From contig NC_092661.1 of NCBI RefSeq assembly GCF_032118995.1, forward strand, positions 126,501 to 190,500: DNA of 64,000 nt. The letters run 5' to 3'. Position 1 is the first letter of the stretch. Each line of letters begins with the position of its first letter. The notes beneath the pieces are model-generated. The model was given only the letters and a program-made list of their open reading frames with translations. It was not told where the DNA came from and made no database searches. This document shows positions 1 through 9,655 of this stretch, one piece after another. This DNA is from Asterias amurensis (taxonomy: Eukaryota > Echinodermata > Asteroidea > Forcipulatida > Asteriidae). The position numbers were made by a program, and so were the translations under genes.

Positions 1-1105
1 CGATCCATTGTCGCGTTTACACCAGTGCTAAATCCGGCTCCGATCACACTTTTAAACAGGATGTTTATTGGCAGTGACGTCACCGCTCCTCGGAAAGAGC
101 TCAAGGGTCACGATTTTAGCGCGCCATATTTTCTTCAAGGTACATGTACATCAACAAAGATAAATGACGGAGCGATCTGTAATTATTGGCAAAAACGAAA
201 AGTATTATGTGAAGATTCTTGTACTCGGCCGGAGCGTCGAGTAAATCAGTCTGGCACCAATTCAGTTGTAGCAATTGATCAGAAATGGTATAATGTCGTT
301 CAGGGAACCAGACAAAACCTAGTTTTCGTACCCAAACATTTGTACATGTGCTCGATCTCGTTATAAGGTAACGTTGCAAATCATTTGTTCGAACGCAATT
401 ATGAGAACGTGTGTACAACTTCTCAAACGAGATTATTGGGATATTTAGAAAAGTTCACTCTTGAAAATCATTTGATTTACTTCTAAAACGTGTAAATATT
501 TCAGACAATGACAATGGAGGTAGAATAAATAGCAACTTGAACCAAATACAGCAACAAAGCAAGCTCCGAAGGTAGCAATGTATGTATTTAGGGACGCTGA
601 AAACAACAAAACGTTTCACACACGCACACTCCATGTGCACTGTGCATGCCATCCATCACAACAACGAAGACGCTCACAAATAATATTCGGCAAAGAGAAA
701 AGCGCGCCACTCCTAACGAAACCGGAAATGGCCACCTCGAATTGCCGTGTCTAATCCACCTTTGCGTTTACACTTGTATTTGAATCCACATTGCCGGACC
801 TTAGACCACCAATTGCCGGATTCAACCCTCCTCGCAAGGTGGATTGAAATTGCTGGATACGGACTCAGGTCTGGCCCGGCATTTTTGCGTTTACACTGGC
901 CGTTAATCCACCTTGCCGGATTCGATCCGGGTCTGATCCGGCTTTCGGGATCTAGTGTAAACGGGGTCTTAGAGAGCAGTGATGTTATGCTGCCTAAACA
1001 AATTAATGCAAAGACAAATTTGTTAAAACCACAAGTCCTGACTACTTTGCTTCATTGAACACACCCCTTATCTATATTAAAGTTGAGTCAAGATATTAAA
1101 CTTAC
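1..1105. other. CYB5R4 intron, left part (no exon seen)
   Basis: Homology places the next CYB5R4 exon to the left of exon 7, but no recognisable CYB5R4 exon is found here, so exon 8 is probably outside the window. The stretch carries repeat-like DNA rich in 'gcgtttacac' and 'ccggat' words at 1-60 and 720-976. The short open frames look like noise. Confidence 0.5.
720..976. repeat. Dispersed repeat with 'gcgtttacac' and 'ccggat' words
   Basis: The phrases 'gcgtttacact', 'aatccacctttgc' and 'ccggattc' recur within about 250 bp in both orientations, and the block ends with 'agtgtaaacggggtc'. Positions 1-60 carry a similar phrase, and 48216-48380 (in a CDK5RAP1 intron) carries a related 'cgtgtgaacgc...ggatcgggtctaag' palindromic block. 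This fits a short non-autonomous DNA transposon family, but the class is not determined. Confidence 0.4.
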
Positions 1106-1199
1106 CAACATGCAGAGTGTACACATATTCATCAATGTTTAAAGTCACTTGAAGTTCACGTTGTTTCTTGTCAATCACTAAATGGTCTGCTTTCACAAA
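1106..1199 (-). CDS. CYB5R4: CYB5R4 coding exon 7 (CS domain)
   Basis: Encodes [10 protein letters not shown]...YVYTLHV, part of the CS (p23-like) domain. The acceptor is tag|TTT and the donor is G|gtaagt, leaving phase 1. This is the last exon found before the left edge. Confidence 0.8.
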
Positions 1200-4100
1200 C
1201 TACAACAGTAAAAAGAATTTGTTTTTACTAATGGATGACAAACCATACATGTAGTTAGCAATAATATTAAGTTCTCTGTTGATAACAAGTGGCAGGAACA
1301 TGTGGTTCTTAAGTAAGTCTTAACAACTAACTCAATAAAAAAGTCACAGATTGTAAACACATAGTAAATATAAAGAGCTAGATGAAGTACTGAAAGTACA
1401 AAAAAGCACCAGACTAGTTCTCCTTCCAGCCTCGGTATGGTTACTTTCATTTGAATGAGAGACATCAAGATGGCCACACCATGAAAAGGTGTATTGAGTG
1501 ACTTGGTTAAGAATAAGAGACAATCAAGATGGCCACACCATGATAAGGTGTATTGAGTGACTTGGTTATAAATGAGAGACTATCAAGATGGCCACACCAT
1601 GATAAGGTGTATTGTGTGACTTGGTTATGAATGAGAGACAATCAAGATGGCACCACCATGATAAGGTGTATTGAGTGACTTGGTTATAAATGAGAGACAA
1701 TCAAGATGGCCACACCATGATAAGGTGTAGTGAGCGACTTGGTTATGAATGAGAGACAATCAAGATGGCCACACCATGATAAGGTGTATTGTGTGACTTG
1801 GTTATGAATGAGAGACAATCAAGATGGCCACACCATGATAAGGTGTATTGAGCGACTTGGTTATGAATGAGAGACAATCAAGATGGCCACACCATGATAA
1901 GGTGTATTGAGTGACTTGGTTATGAATGAGAGACAATCAAGATGGCCACACCATGATAAGGTGTATTGAGTGACTTGGTTATGAATGAGAGACAATCAAG
2001 ATGGCCACACCATGATAAGGTGTATTGAGCGACTTGGTTATGAATGAGAGACAATCAAGATGGCCACACCATGATAAGGTGTATTGAGTGACTTGGTTAT
2101 GAATGAGAGACAATCAAGATGGCCACACCATGATAAGGTGTATTGAGTGACTTGGTTATGAATGAGAGACTATCAAGATGGCCACACCATGATAAGGTGT
2201 ATTGAGCGACTTGGTAAAGAAGTTACAACTTGTAAAATGAGATAATTGTGTAACATTCGTTGAGAAAATAAGATGACTTATTTTACTGGGTCAACTGAAT
2301 AAAAAATAATCCATACATCAACTTACATTACACTTGGTGTATATTGTCACAGTTATCTGCCCTCCATTCTGGTACCAGTCGTACCTGAAACAAAAAATGT
2401 ATATTAAAAGATTCATTAAGGTCCAATGTCCATGTAGTTTAAAAATCTATAACTTACACAACTTTTAACTCAACAACTGGAAACGAGAAATTAAAAAAGG
2501 TTCAAGATGATAGAGTCTCACCATCTTGTAAAGGTCTAAAGGAGAGAAGCTTTGATGAGAAAACAACATTAGCGTTAGTTTACCAACTATCTTCAGCTTA
2601 GAAATAAGCTGATTACTTGTTGTTCAAGATAATAAGATCAGTGTCAATTATAAACAATAATAATAATCTTCCCTACAAATATAAATAATGGCAGATTTGC
2701 AACAATCTAGTTGCTGAACTGATAAACTGTGATGGTGTAAAGTATAGTTTCACAATTAGACAATCTTGATACTGAGATCTGAAAACCTACTCAACACTCT
2801 TACCTGGCTTTAGGTTTCTCTACGATAGCTGCTTCCGACTTAGAGTTACTGGGAGTTTTAAAATCTAAGATCAAGAAAGATGTTGACAACTTACTAAGAC
2901 ATAATACAAACTTGAAAAAATCATCCTTTAACTATTTAACTAGGGTGTAATTTTTTTTTAATTGTATCAACAGAGGAAAACTAAAAGTTGATTTAAATTT
3001 ACCTGAGTTTACTGGTGCTGTATCCTTGGGGTGGTTTATTTCTTTCTTGTTATCTACAAATCAAAAAGTGATAAGTTCATATGTTTTGACTTTAAAAAAA
3101 TACAAAATGAGAGGTCTTTGGTAAACTTGTTATTCCATTAGACATAAAATCAAATTAAGTGTTAATTGGGTAATAGGACACCAAGCTATAATGTTGATCT
3201 TGAGTAATAACACAAAGTAACAATCCATTCCTAAAACCAAATACATGTTGTCAGGAGGGTGGACTTCTCCCCATTATTACCCAAAACCAAATACATGTTG
3301 TCAGGAGGGTGGACTTCTCCCCACTATTACCCAAAACCAAATACATGTTGTCAGGAGGGTGGACTTCTCCCCATTATTTCCCAAAACCAAATACATGTTT
3401 CAGGAGGGTGGACTTCTCCCCATTATTTCCCCTAACAATCTATTTTTAGCTACCAAATCATAAGTTGCTGAAGACATAGAGATACAATGCTACATGCTTT
3501 TTATCCAATTAAAAACAAGACTAAAGTAAAAAGCCAGAAAACTGGATTCCCTTTAAGATCTATGTGTTTACCCCTGTGCATCAGAAATTGTGAATTTTAT
3601 AAAAAAACGTAAGTTTTTTTTTACACACTTAAATGGTACCTTTGAGTCTGTCTTTGATTTCAATGGATTTCCGAAGTTGACCAACGTAACATTTCTCCAG
3701 CATTGATTCCACGTTGACCCACTGATGAACCTGAAAGTATTAAAAAACAAATATGAATATCCAAGTAATCCATCCACCACTAGGCATCAAGCAGCTTTCA
3801 TGTCACCAATCTGCCAATTGGTGGATACATATTTATTGTTTTTATAAACTTTGTATCCATGTGGCCTGAAACCTAAGGCCTGAAGGCCACTTCAAGGTGT
3901 GGGCTACAATTAACCTTTCCAGGGGCCATTGTCACCTACAGGGTTGCCCCCTTCACAGTCCATATGGATGTAGGCTTGGTCATCATCCTTCGGAAGCCTG
4001 GCTGGTAGAGCAGAAAGCACTAAACTTGTTGGCAAATTAATGAAAGGACTGACTACTGTCCGTATGTTATTTCCAACACAGAACTGCCTAGAACCAACTC

Positions 4101-5634
4101 CTAAATACTGAACTTACACCATCAAATAAACTTGTTCCATCTTAGAAACAACTCCTAAATACTGAACATACATCATCAAATAAACTTGTTCCATCTTAGG
4201 AACAACTCCTAAATACTGAACTTACATCATCAAATAAACTTGTTCCATTTTAGGAACAACTCCTAAATACTGAACTTACACCATCAAATAAAAACTGAAC
4301 TTACATCATCAAATAAACTTGTTCCATCTTAGAAACAACTCCTAAATACTGAACTTACATCATCAAATAAACTTGTTCCATCTTAGAAACAACTCCTAAA
4401 TACTGAACTTACACCATCAAATAAACTTGTTCCATCTTAGAAACAACTCCTAAATACTGAACTTACATCATCAAATATACTTGTTCCATCTTAGAAACAA
4501 CTCCTAAATACTGAACTTACATCATCAAATAAACTTGTTCCATCTGCACCAGCTCCTCGCATCATTTCATCTTCACCTCCGGGATGAAACTTCATGTATG
4601 GAGTCACATTGTACACCTTGCCTGAATGTGCAAATACAACAGAATAAAATTGGGTTCATTATTAAGATGGTCTTGGCTTCAACACTAACGCCTTGAGCAA
4701 TTAGCTTCATACATGTATAAATAAAGATATAGTTAATACAGACTGCCAATTGACAGTGGTACATGTATGTTTCACAAAGGAATTGTGGAGTTTGTGTACA
4801 GTAAACAAGAAAGGTTAAGGGATACAATTCATTACTCACTTGAATTCTACATCTACTTACTGATTGAGCCAACTACCTCAAGCTGTACATTTTTATCTTG
4901 GATTCATGTTTTTTGAAGGTAATTTGTCATCTCTTTGCATCTATAGAGGCTGACAGGAAATTATTTTATTTATTTATTTATTTTAAATCTTTAGACATAC
5001 ACAATAGTTGCAAGTTGTACAGGGGCTGTCAAGGCTAAAACAAAAGTATAAAACTGTCATCAAAAGATGTGTAAAACCAGACCCCTGCCAACGATAAAAA
5101 TATAGTTATACAATATAAAAAGGTGATTGCACTGAAACATTTAAGAATCACACAATAGAAATCATTAAAACACAAGCAAAATCAGACTATAGAAAACAAA
5201 AAACTACACCCACAACAAAACACCGCAGCGATAAGAGGAAGGGACAACAATAGAAAATAATAAAAAACATAGAAATTCAATGTCATTGTCATTGTCACCT
5301 ATGTATCAATCAAGTGTCACTGTCACCTGGTAAGCCTATCATACAATCAAAGCTACATTTGATTGTAATCTTGAAGAAACAAACCTCTTATACTCATCCA
5401 AGCATCGTCCACTTTGTTGTGTCTCGCCAATTCCTCCACACTAACATTCTGAATCTGTCCACCTTTACCATTTAAGTTACGTCCCTCTTTCTTCCCCAGA
5501 CGTACCCAGTCCATAAGAGAATGACCAGGGGTTAGGGCTACTTTCCTTGATTGCTTAGTACCATTAGTAGCAGAAGCTCGCTGTGGTGAGTTAAGAGATG
5601 GGAATTGAGGCTTAGGTACCTGTAGACCCTGCAT
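1106..5634 (-). CDS. CYB5R4: Cytochrome b5 reductase 4 (Ncb5or), 5' part of gene
   Basis: Partial gene: seven exons at 5634-5385, 4621-4521, 3730-3640, 3053-3003, 2864-2804, 2384-2327 and 1199-1106 join with matching phases (0/1, 1/0, 0/1, 1/1, 1/2, 2/0, 0/1). The family is a soluble ER-associated flavohaemoprotein with an N-terminal cytochrome b5 domain, a CS domain and a C-terminal FAD/NADH reductase domain. Visible here are the N-terminal 'SLMDWVRL' motif, the b5 haem motif HPGG with the second haem histidine in 'VHQW', a variable linker encoded by two tiny exons, and the start of the CS domain ('YDWYQNGG' to 'YVYTLHV'). The reductase domain lies beyond the left edge. The start ATG at 5634 was chosen because a splice acceptor lies just upstream (exon start near 5646) and because it gives an N terminus of family-like length. 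Introns carry three minisatellites. Confidence 0.93.
1453..2216. repeat. 59-bp minisatellite, 13 copies
   Basis: The unit 'gatggccacaccatgataag' plus 'gtgtattgagtgacttggtt' and 'atgaatgagagacaatcaa' recurs every 59 bp for about 13 copies, with very few differences in the middle copies. It lies in the intron between CYB5R4 exons 6 and 7. Each unit holds a small inverted repeat (acacc...ggtgt). The high identity indicates recent homogenisation or expansion. Confidence 0.95.
2327..2384 (-). CDS. CYB5R4: CYB5R4 coding exon 6 (CS domain start)
   Basis: Encodes '[19 protein letters not shown]', the conserved opening of the CS domain (human has a YDWFQ motif). The acceptor is ttttcag|G and the donor is AAT|gtaagt. 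Confidence 0.88.
2804..2864 (-). CDS. CYB5R4: CYB5R4 coding exon 5 (linker)
   Basis: A 61-nt exon encoding a Lys/Ser-rich linker ([20 protein letters not shown]). It has a tag acceptor and an AG|gtaaga donor, and phase continuity on both sides supports it. The sequence itself is not conserved. Confidence 0.65.
3003..3053 (-). CDS. CYB5R4: CYB5R4 coding exon 4 (linker)
   Basis: A 51-nt exon encoding a charged linker ([17 protein letters not shown]) between the b5 and CS domains. The acceptor is tttgtag|AT and the donor is G|gtaaat. It is supported by phase (1 in, 1 out), not by conservation. Confidence 0.6.
3234..3430. repeat. 47-bp tandem repeat, 4 copies, CYB5R4 intron
   Basis: The unit 'ccaaaaccaaatacatgttg' plus 'tcaggagggtggacttctcc' plus 'ccatta' is repeated four times, the last copy slightly shortened. 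It creates a repetitive plus-strand open frame that is not a gene. Confidence 0.93.
3640..3730 (-). CDS. CYB5R4: CYB5R4 coding exon 3 (end of b5 domain)
   Basis: Encodes [19 protein letters not shown]..., the end of the cytochrome b5 domain including its second haem-ligand histidine. The acceptor is ctttcag|GTT. The donor G|gtacca is weak. Confidence 0.9.
3860..4025. repeat. SINE-like dispersed repeat in CYB5R4 intron
   Basis: Contains 'ctacagggttgccccc', 'gtaggcttggtcatcatcc' and 'agcctggctggtagagcaga'. A related series occurs at 47570-47700 in a CDK5RAP1 intron. The 'gctggtagagca' word resembles a tRNA A-box region, fitting a tRNA-derived SINE. Confidence 0.55.
4093..4545 (-). repeat. 55-bp minisatellite made of an exon end plus its 5' splice site
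   Basis: Eight repeat copies (one shortened) abut CYB5R4 exon 2. On the minus strand each unit is about 25 nt identical or nearly identical to the end of exon 2 (exon positions 4545-4521), then gtaagttcag (gtatgttcag in one copy), then about 20 nt of intron. The array extends into the real exon end and donor, so the exon-intron junction is itself one repeat unit. Reading through the true donor meets an in-frame TAA within about 30 nt. Confidence 0.92.
4521..4621 (-). CDS. CYB5R4: CYB5R4 coding exon 2 (b5 haem motif)
   Basis: Encodes [20 protein letters not shown]..., with the HPGG haem-binding motif. The acceptor is attcag|GC and the donor is GATGAT|gtaagt. Its last 25 nt are repeated in the downstream minisatellite. 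Confidence 0.93.
5385..5634 (-). CDS. CYB5R4: CYB5R4 first coding exon
   Basis: Encodes about 83 residues from [14 protein letters not shown] to VDDAWMSIR, including the family N-terminal motif SLMDWVRL and the opening of the b5 domain. The exon probably begins at about 5646 after a cag acceptor, implying a separate upstream 5'UTR exon that was not located. The donor is G|gtttgt. Confidence 0.9.
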
Positions 5635-5949
5635 CTTGGTTCCTGACTGGATAATAAAGGATGACAAGAAAGAAATATAAATCATTAGTCCCTGGTCTAA
5701 CAGAGAATTATGTAAACATCATCATTCAGAAAATACCTAAATGTTTTGAACTGAATGGAGCACACAACATTGAAGGCAACAAACTACAGCCAAGACAAAT
5801 CTTAAACTGCATACAGAAACAACATTTTGATTTAAACTCAGAATAATCAATAACCAGCATGACCAGCTACAGTGAAGCTCAAAAAGCTCTAGAATACTGC
5901 TGTGGGTGTTAAGGACAACAAACTTCCATTCAAATCTTTCATTCAAACA

Positions 5950-6280
5950 GGCTGGATATTTCCAGGTCAACTGTCAATACAAACCAGTCGCATATCAATT
6001 GTCAATACAAACCAGTCGCATATCAATTGTCAATATACCAGCCTGCGTATATCAATATTGTCAATACCAGGCGCATCAATTGTCAATATACCAGGCGTAT
6101 CTCAATATTGTCAATACCAGGCGCATCAATTGTCAATATACCAGGCGTATATCAATATTGTCAATACCAGGCGCATCAATTGTCAATACAAACCAGTCGC
6201 ATATCAATATTGTCAATACCAGGCGCATCAATTGTCAATACAAACCAGTCGCATATCAATTGTCAATATATACCAGTTGC
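5950..6280. repeat. ~25-bp minisatellite with caattg/caatattg palindromes
   Basis: About a dozen units of 'gtcaatacaaaccagtcgca' and 'gtcaataccaggcgcatc' alternate with 'caattg' or 'caatattg'. All three plus-strand frames are open through it, giving spurious ORFs. It sits just 5' of the CYB5R4 coding region. Confidence 0.92.
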
Positions 6281-6660
6281 ACTTGACCCACATACAGCAA
6301 AATTGCATGCCAAGGGTAGCACACAAAAGGTTATATATTCAGGTCTAAATGTCCACAAAATTCAATATGCATTTATGCATCCCTCCGCTCCCGAGTAAAA
6401 CGACTTGTAATATTTGAGTCTAATTCTGTTGATTTGAGCCCTGCACTACACTGTACAGCTGTACAGTCACTGACAACGAGTAGGTGTACCATACACGATC
6501 AGGAAAGGTCTCAGTTAATAAGGAAGTTGAAGAATAGGTTTTCAAAAAAAACTTAGTTTCATTTTGACTCAACTTATACATGTAACTCATAATACATGCT
6601 TTCCTGAAAATAACCATTCTGGATAATTCTCAAACAAGTTGAAGATCACAGTGTCTGGTA

Positions 6661-6704
6661 CTATGCAACAAACAGTATGCAACAAACAGTATGCAACAAA
6701 CAGT
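6661..6704. repeat. 14-bp tandem triplicate
   Basis: 'tatgcaacaaacag' is repeated three times in direct tandem. Confidence 0.85.
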
Positions 6705-7441
6705 ATTAAGGTGTGTATATTCAGCCAGATCGTGCCTGCTGGAAAAGCTTATTTTGCATAAATCTTATTTGACTCCATCCAGGTACGAGTAAAGAGCTAT
6801 GGTTTATACATCAATACTGTATGTCAGCTTGGCTGAACACGATCAATGAAATACCAACGGGTTTATATGATGGCCTAAATCAACAGTGTTAGTATTGTCA
6901 GAGGAAGGTCAGTTTCTTCCTCCATGGTTCAAGGCAATTCCCTAATAATGTGTACTTTAAATTTACAGTCAATACACAACCAATTGCCTACAAATCTAGA
7001 ATTAAAGGTCTACCAAGAAGATAAAAGGTGGAATGTAAAATGATCAATCGTTGCGCCAGGATTGTTTACTACTCAGTACTCTAATGTAGTTACTCATCAG
7101 TGCTGTAAGTTTGACTAAACTGTACCAACCAACCATTCTTTTTAACCAATATCCATTAGGTCTAAGATGACAGTAAAAGTATAGACCCCTAGTTTGTGTA
7201 CTTGCCTGCAAAGCTTCATTTTAAAAATAAAAATCTACTGTACATGTTTTATTAATACAAATCTTTACAATTTCACTTATTAAGAGTTATAACTTCACAT
7301 TTTCTCAGTATGAAGTTAATATTTGTAATGTGTAGGGCCTACATAATGTAGCCTAAGACATATAAGAGTAAAGTTAAATATAAATATGAATAGTAAACTT
7401 GCGGGTACAACCATGAGTAAAATCTCTTGTGAAGGAGTGGT

Positions 7442-7457
7442 GGCTCTGAAAAGAGCC
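7442..7457 (-). promoter_or_regulatory. Histone-type mRNA 3' stem-loop (orphan)
   Basis: On the minus strand the sequence reads GGCTCTTTTCAGAGCC, followed directly by ACCA and, about a dozen nt later, by a purine-rich ACAAGAGA. This is the exact metazoan replication-dependent histone 3' end: a 6-bp stem, a TTTC loop and an ACCA flank, with a plausible histone downstream element. No histone reading frame could be seen on the minus strand upstream of it (7458-8300), so it looks like an orphan processing signal or the tail of a decayed histone gene. Confidence 0.75.
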
Positions 7458-7681
7458 AGTTTGGTCTTAATATGTAGCCTACTTACAATGTATTAAGAGT
7501 TTTGGTTCAAGCAAAGGACCTCTGTTTCCAATCATTTTTAAAACAGCTCAAATTAAAGTAATTTACACTCAACACAGATTATTTTCCAAACACTTTCAAT
7601 TGTGTATCCCCCATGTACATTGTATGAAAGCATGACCAATATACTGCATGTTACCTTTTGTAAAACAGGAAAAGTTATCAC

Positions 7682-9655
7682 GACACAAACATGTCGGTAT
7701 TAACCTTTCACTTCCTAAAAGTCCCTAAGGTCCCTGATGAAACGACCACCATGGCCATCCACAAACCCGCATAGGGCTCCATCCTGAACCATCAAACCAA
7801 ACCCACTCAGGAAGTTTCCTCACTTCCACATGACCATAGATCACACAACCAGGTTGGGCTTTTTATAGATTGTACACTGGTACACGTACACAGTAGCAAG
7901 CTCAACTTCCGAACCAGCAGAACTGTTTATTTCCAGTTGAATGTCAATAGTCAAAAGGTGATAGTCTACATTGGCTAAGACTTAGTTTTGTGAGTACTGA
8001 AAATGTAAGCTGAAACGCTCTGCGCGTTTTATACAACATAATAGTACATGTAGTAAGTTACATGTATATGGATATTTCTGGATAACAACTTACAAGCGGG
8101 CTGAAGAATACAGTTTACATGATTGACAAACAAGCTGATTTATTGCTTGAAGATAGTTTTGGACAAAGGAGAATCTGAAATGAATTCAGAAATGGTCTAC
8201 TCGTAGCTTAGCACATCCATTGACTACAATTGCAGACAGTACTTCACTGAGTGGACATTGAAGTGTAGATGAGTGGACATAGAGTATTGTTACGTCAGCT
8301 GACCAGAGAAAATGGAAATCATAATTAAACTTGTACTTATTGTTGGACTTCAAGTTTGCCTTCCTTTGGTCGAGTGTGCAAATAAAAACTTGTTTAGAAT
8401 TGAACCAACAGACAACATCACCGTAGAAGTCGGAGGATTTGCCTCATTTTCTAGTACCACCCTCGACCCACAGTCATGTGGTAGCATACATTGGGTATAT
8501 AGTGACACCTCATGTAGTCAAGAATCATTCAAAACTGTTGGTACCTGTCTTTCCCCTGCATTGGACCCAGTCCTAAATAGGGCTCATCGATTGTCTCTAT
8601 TGTTTAAAGATGGTGATACCAGTGAACTCAGAATATCTGACATCAAGAAAGAAGACTCTGGATTATATGCATTGTTCTTAACAGATAATGGGAATCAAGT
8701 TGGCCATTCAAGTTGTGCAGTTTTAACAGTTCTTAATTCTCCAACACCTACTTGCAATTTCAAACCACAGAATCCTTCAATTGGTGACACAATTAGCTTA
8801 GAATGTGAAGTTCCTGAGGACGCCAAAATACACACAGAGCTAACATGGATTACATCAACAGAAGAACAACACTCAAAGACAGTCTATCCAGGGATGAACT
8901 ACCAATTGGAACACGTTCTTAAAGAAGAGGATAATTTCAAGGAATTCAGATGTATTGCAGGCAATAGCATCAATGATGGACCATGGTGTTCAGTCAATCC
9001 ATTAATGATTAACATGACTGTCCATGTTTTTTTACATCCAACTTATAAGTCTACTGGTTCTGAAGGTGTAACACTACAGTTGGAATGCATTGTAGTACCT
9101 GGCACTATCGACCATCAGTGGTCACTTTGGAATTCTAATACAACCCACATGACCCAAGAACAATTAATTACCATATCTCAAGACAGATATGAACTTATTC
9201 ATTCTGGTCGATTCTTGAGAATAACTAACATCACAGATGCAGATGATGGTTTAATATTAACATGCACAGCACTCAATGATGTTGGAATGAATGTAACAAG
9301 TGATCCAGTTACAATTGTCCATTGCTCAGATTCAAACAATTATGTGACAGATGAATTACAGTGTGATGGAAATGAATTTTCACCAGTTATTAATACACTG
9401 AATTACATAGGTATAGCAGTTGTTTATATTGTTGCCATACTTGCAGTAATGTCCGTTTATTGGCATTTGATTATTTGGAGACGAGAGGAAACAATGAACC
9501 AGGAACAAGAGGAAGCTGAAGTAAAAGAAACACAATCACTAAAAGTATTTGAACATGATGATGATGAAATAATCCATTCTAATAAGAGTCAATATGAAAA
9601 CCCTTGTCTTAGTAATGACATTTAAACAAGTAAGATTGCACTTGATTAATCATCA
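7682..9655 (+). repeat. Tandem duplication unit 1 (Ig gene 1)
   Basis: Together with 9656-11640 this forms a direct tandem duplication of about 1.98 kb covering ~620 bp of upstream sequence and a complete Ig gene. The flanks match nearly base for base (for example 'catgtcggtattaaccttt' at 7690 and 9664), so both genes carry the same promoter region. Confidence 0.95.
8312..9625 (+). CDS. Three-Ig-domain type I membrane protein, copy 1 (intronless)
   Basis: A 437-residue intronless frame with a good start context (agaaaATGG). A signal peptide (about 1-22) is followed by Ig1 (30-141, 'EDSGLYALF'), Ig2 (148-235, Cys164/Cys214), Ig3 (240-336, Cys259/Cys318), a short Cys-containing stalk, one membrane helix (about 364-388) and a 49-residue acidic tail ending near 'QYENPCL'. 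YEN fits the YxN consensus for Grb2-type SH2 binding. N-glycosylation sequons occur at N35, N234, N276, N306 and N327. Ig1 lacks the usual B- and F-strand cysteines (Ser/Ala instead) but has four others. It is probably a cell-surface recognition or adhesion receptor. No orthologue is recognised and the ligand is unknown. It is tandemly duplicated at 10305. Confidence 0.88.
   Translation: MEIIIKLVLIVGLQVCLPLVECANKNLFRIEPTDNITVEVGGFASFSSTTLDPQSCGSIHWVYSDTSCSQESFKTVGTCLSPALDPVLNRAHRLSLLFKDGDTSELRISDIKKEDSGLYALFLTDNGNQVGHSSCAVLTVLNSPTPTCNFKPQNPSIGDTISLECEVPEDAKIHTELTWITSTEEQHSKTVYPGMNYQLEHVLKEEDNFKEFRCIAGNSINDGPWCSVNPLMINMTVHVFLHPTYKSTGSEGVTLQLECIVVPGTIDHQWSLWNSNTTHMTQEQLITISQDRYELIHSGRFLRITNITDADDGLILTCTALNDVGMNVTSDPVTIVHCSDSNNYVTDELQCDGNEFSPVINTLNYIGIAVVYIVAILAVMSVYWHLIIWRREETMNQEQEEAEVKETQSLKVFEHDDDEIIHSNKSQYENPCLSNDI

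Larger units (their letters stand above)
5647..7441. other. CYB5R4 upstream region, no coding gene seen
   Basis: Holds a minisatellite (5950-6280), a short 14-bp triplicate (6661-6704) and unremarkable AT-rich DNA. The CYB5R4 5'UTR exon and promoter presumably lie here but could not be placed. Confidence 0.45.

Noticed and set aside
1453..2216. CRISPR-like array (13 near-identical units)
   Set aside because: There are no unique spacers between repeats; units abut directly, so it is a minisatellite in a eukaryotic intron.
5902..6398. Three overlapping 120-150 residue plus-strand frames
   Set aside because: All come from the ~25-bp minisatellite, which is open in every plus-strand frame; no domain, no homology.
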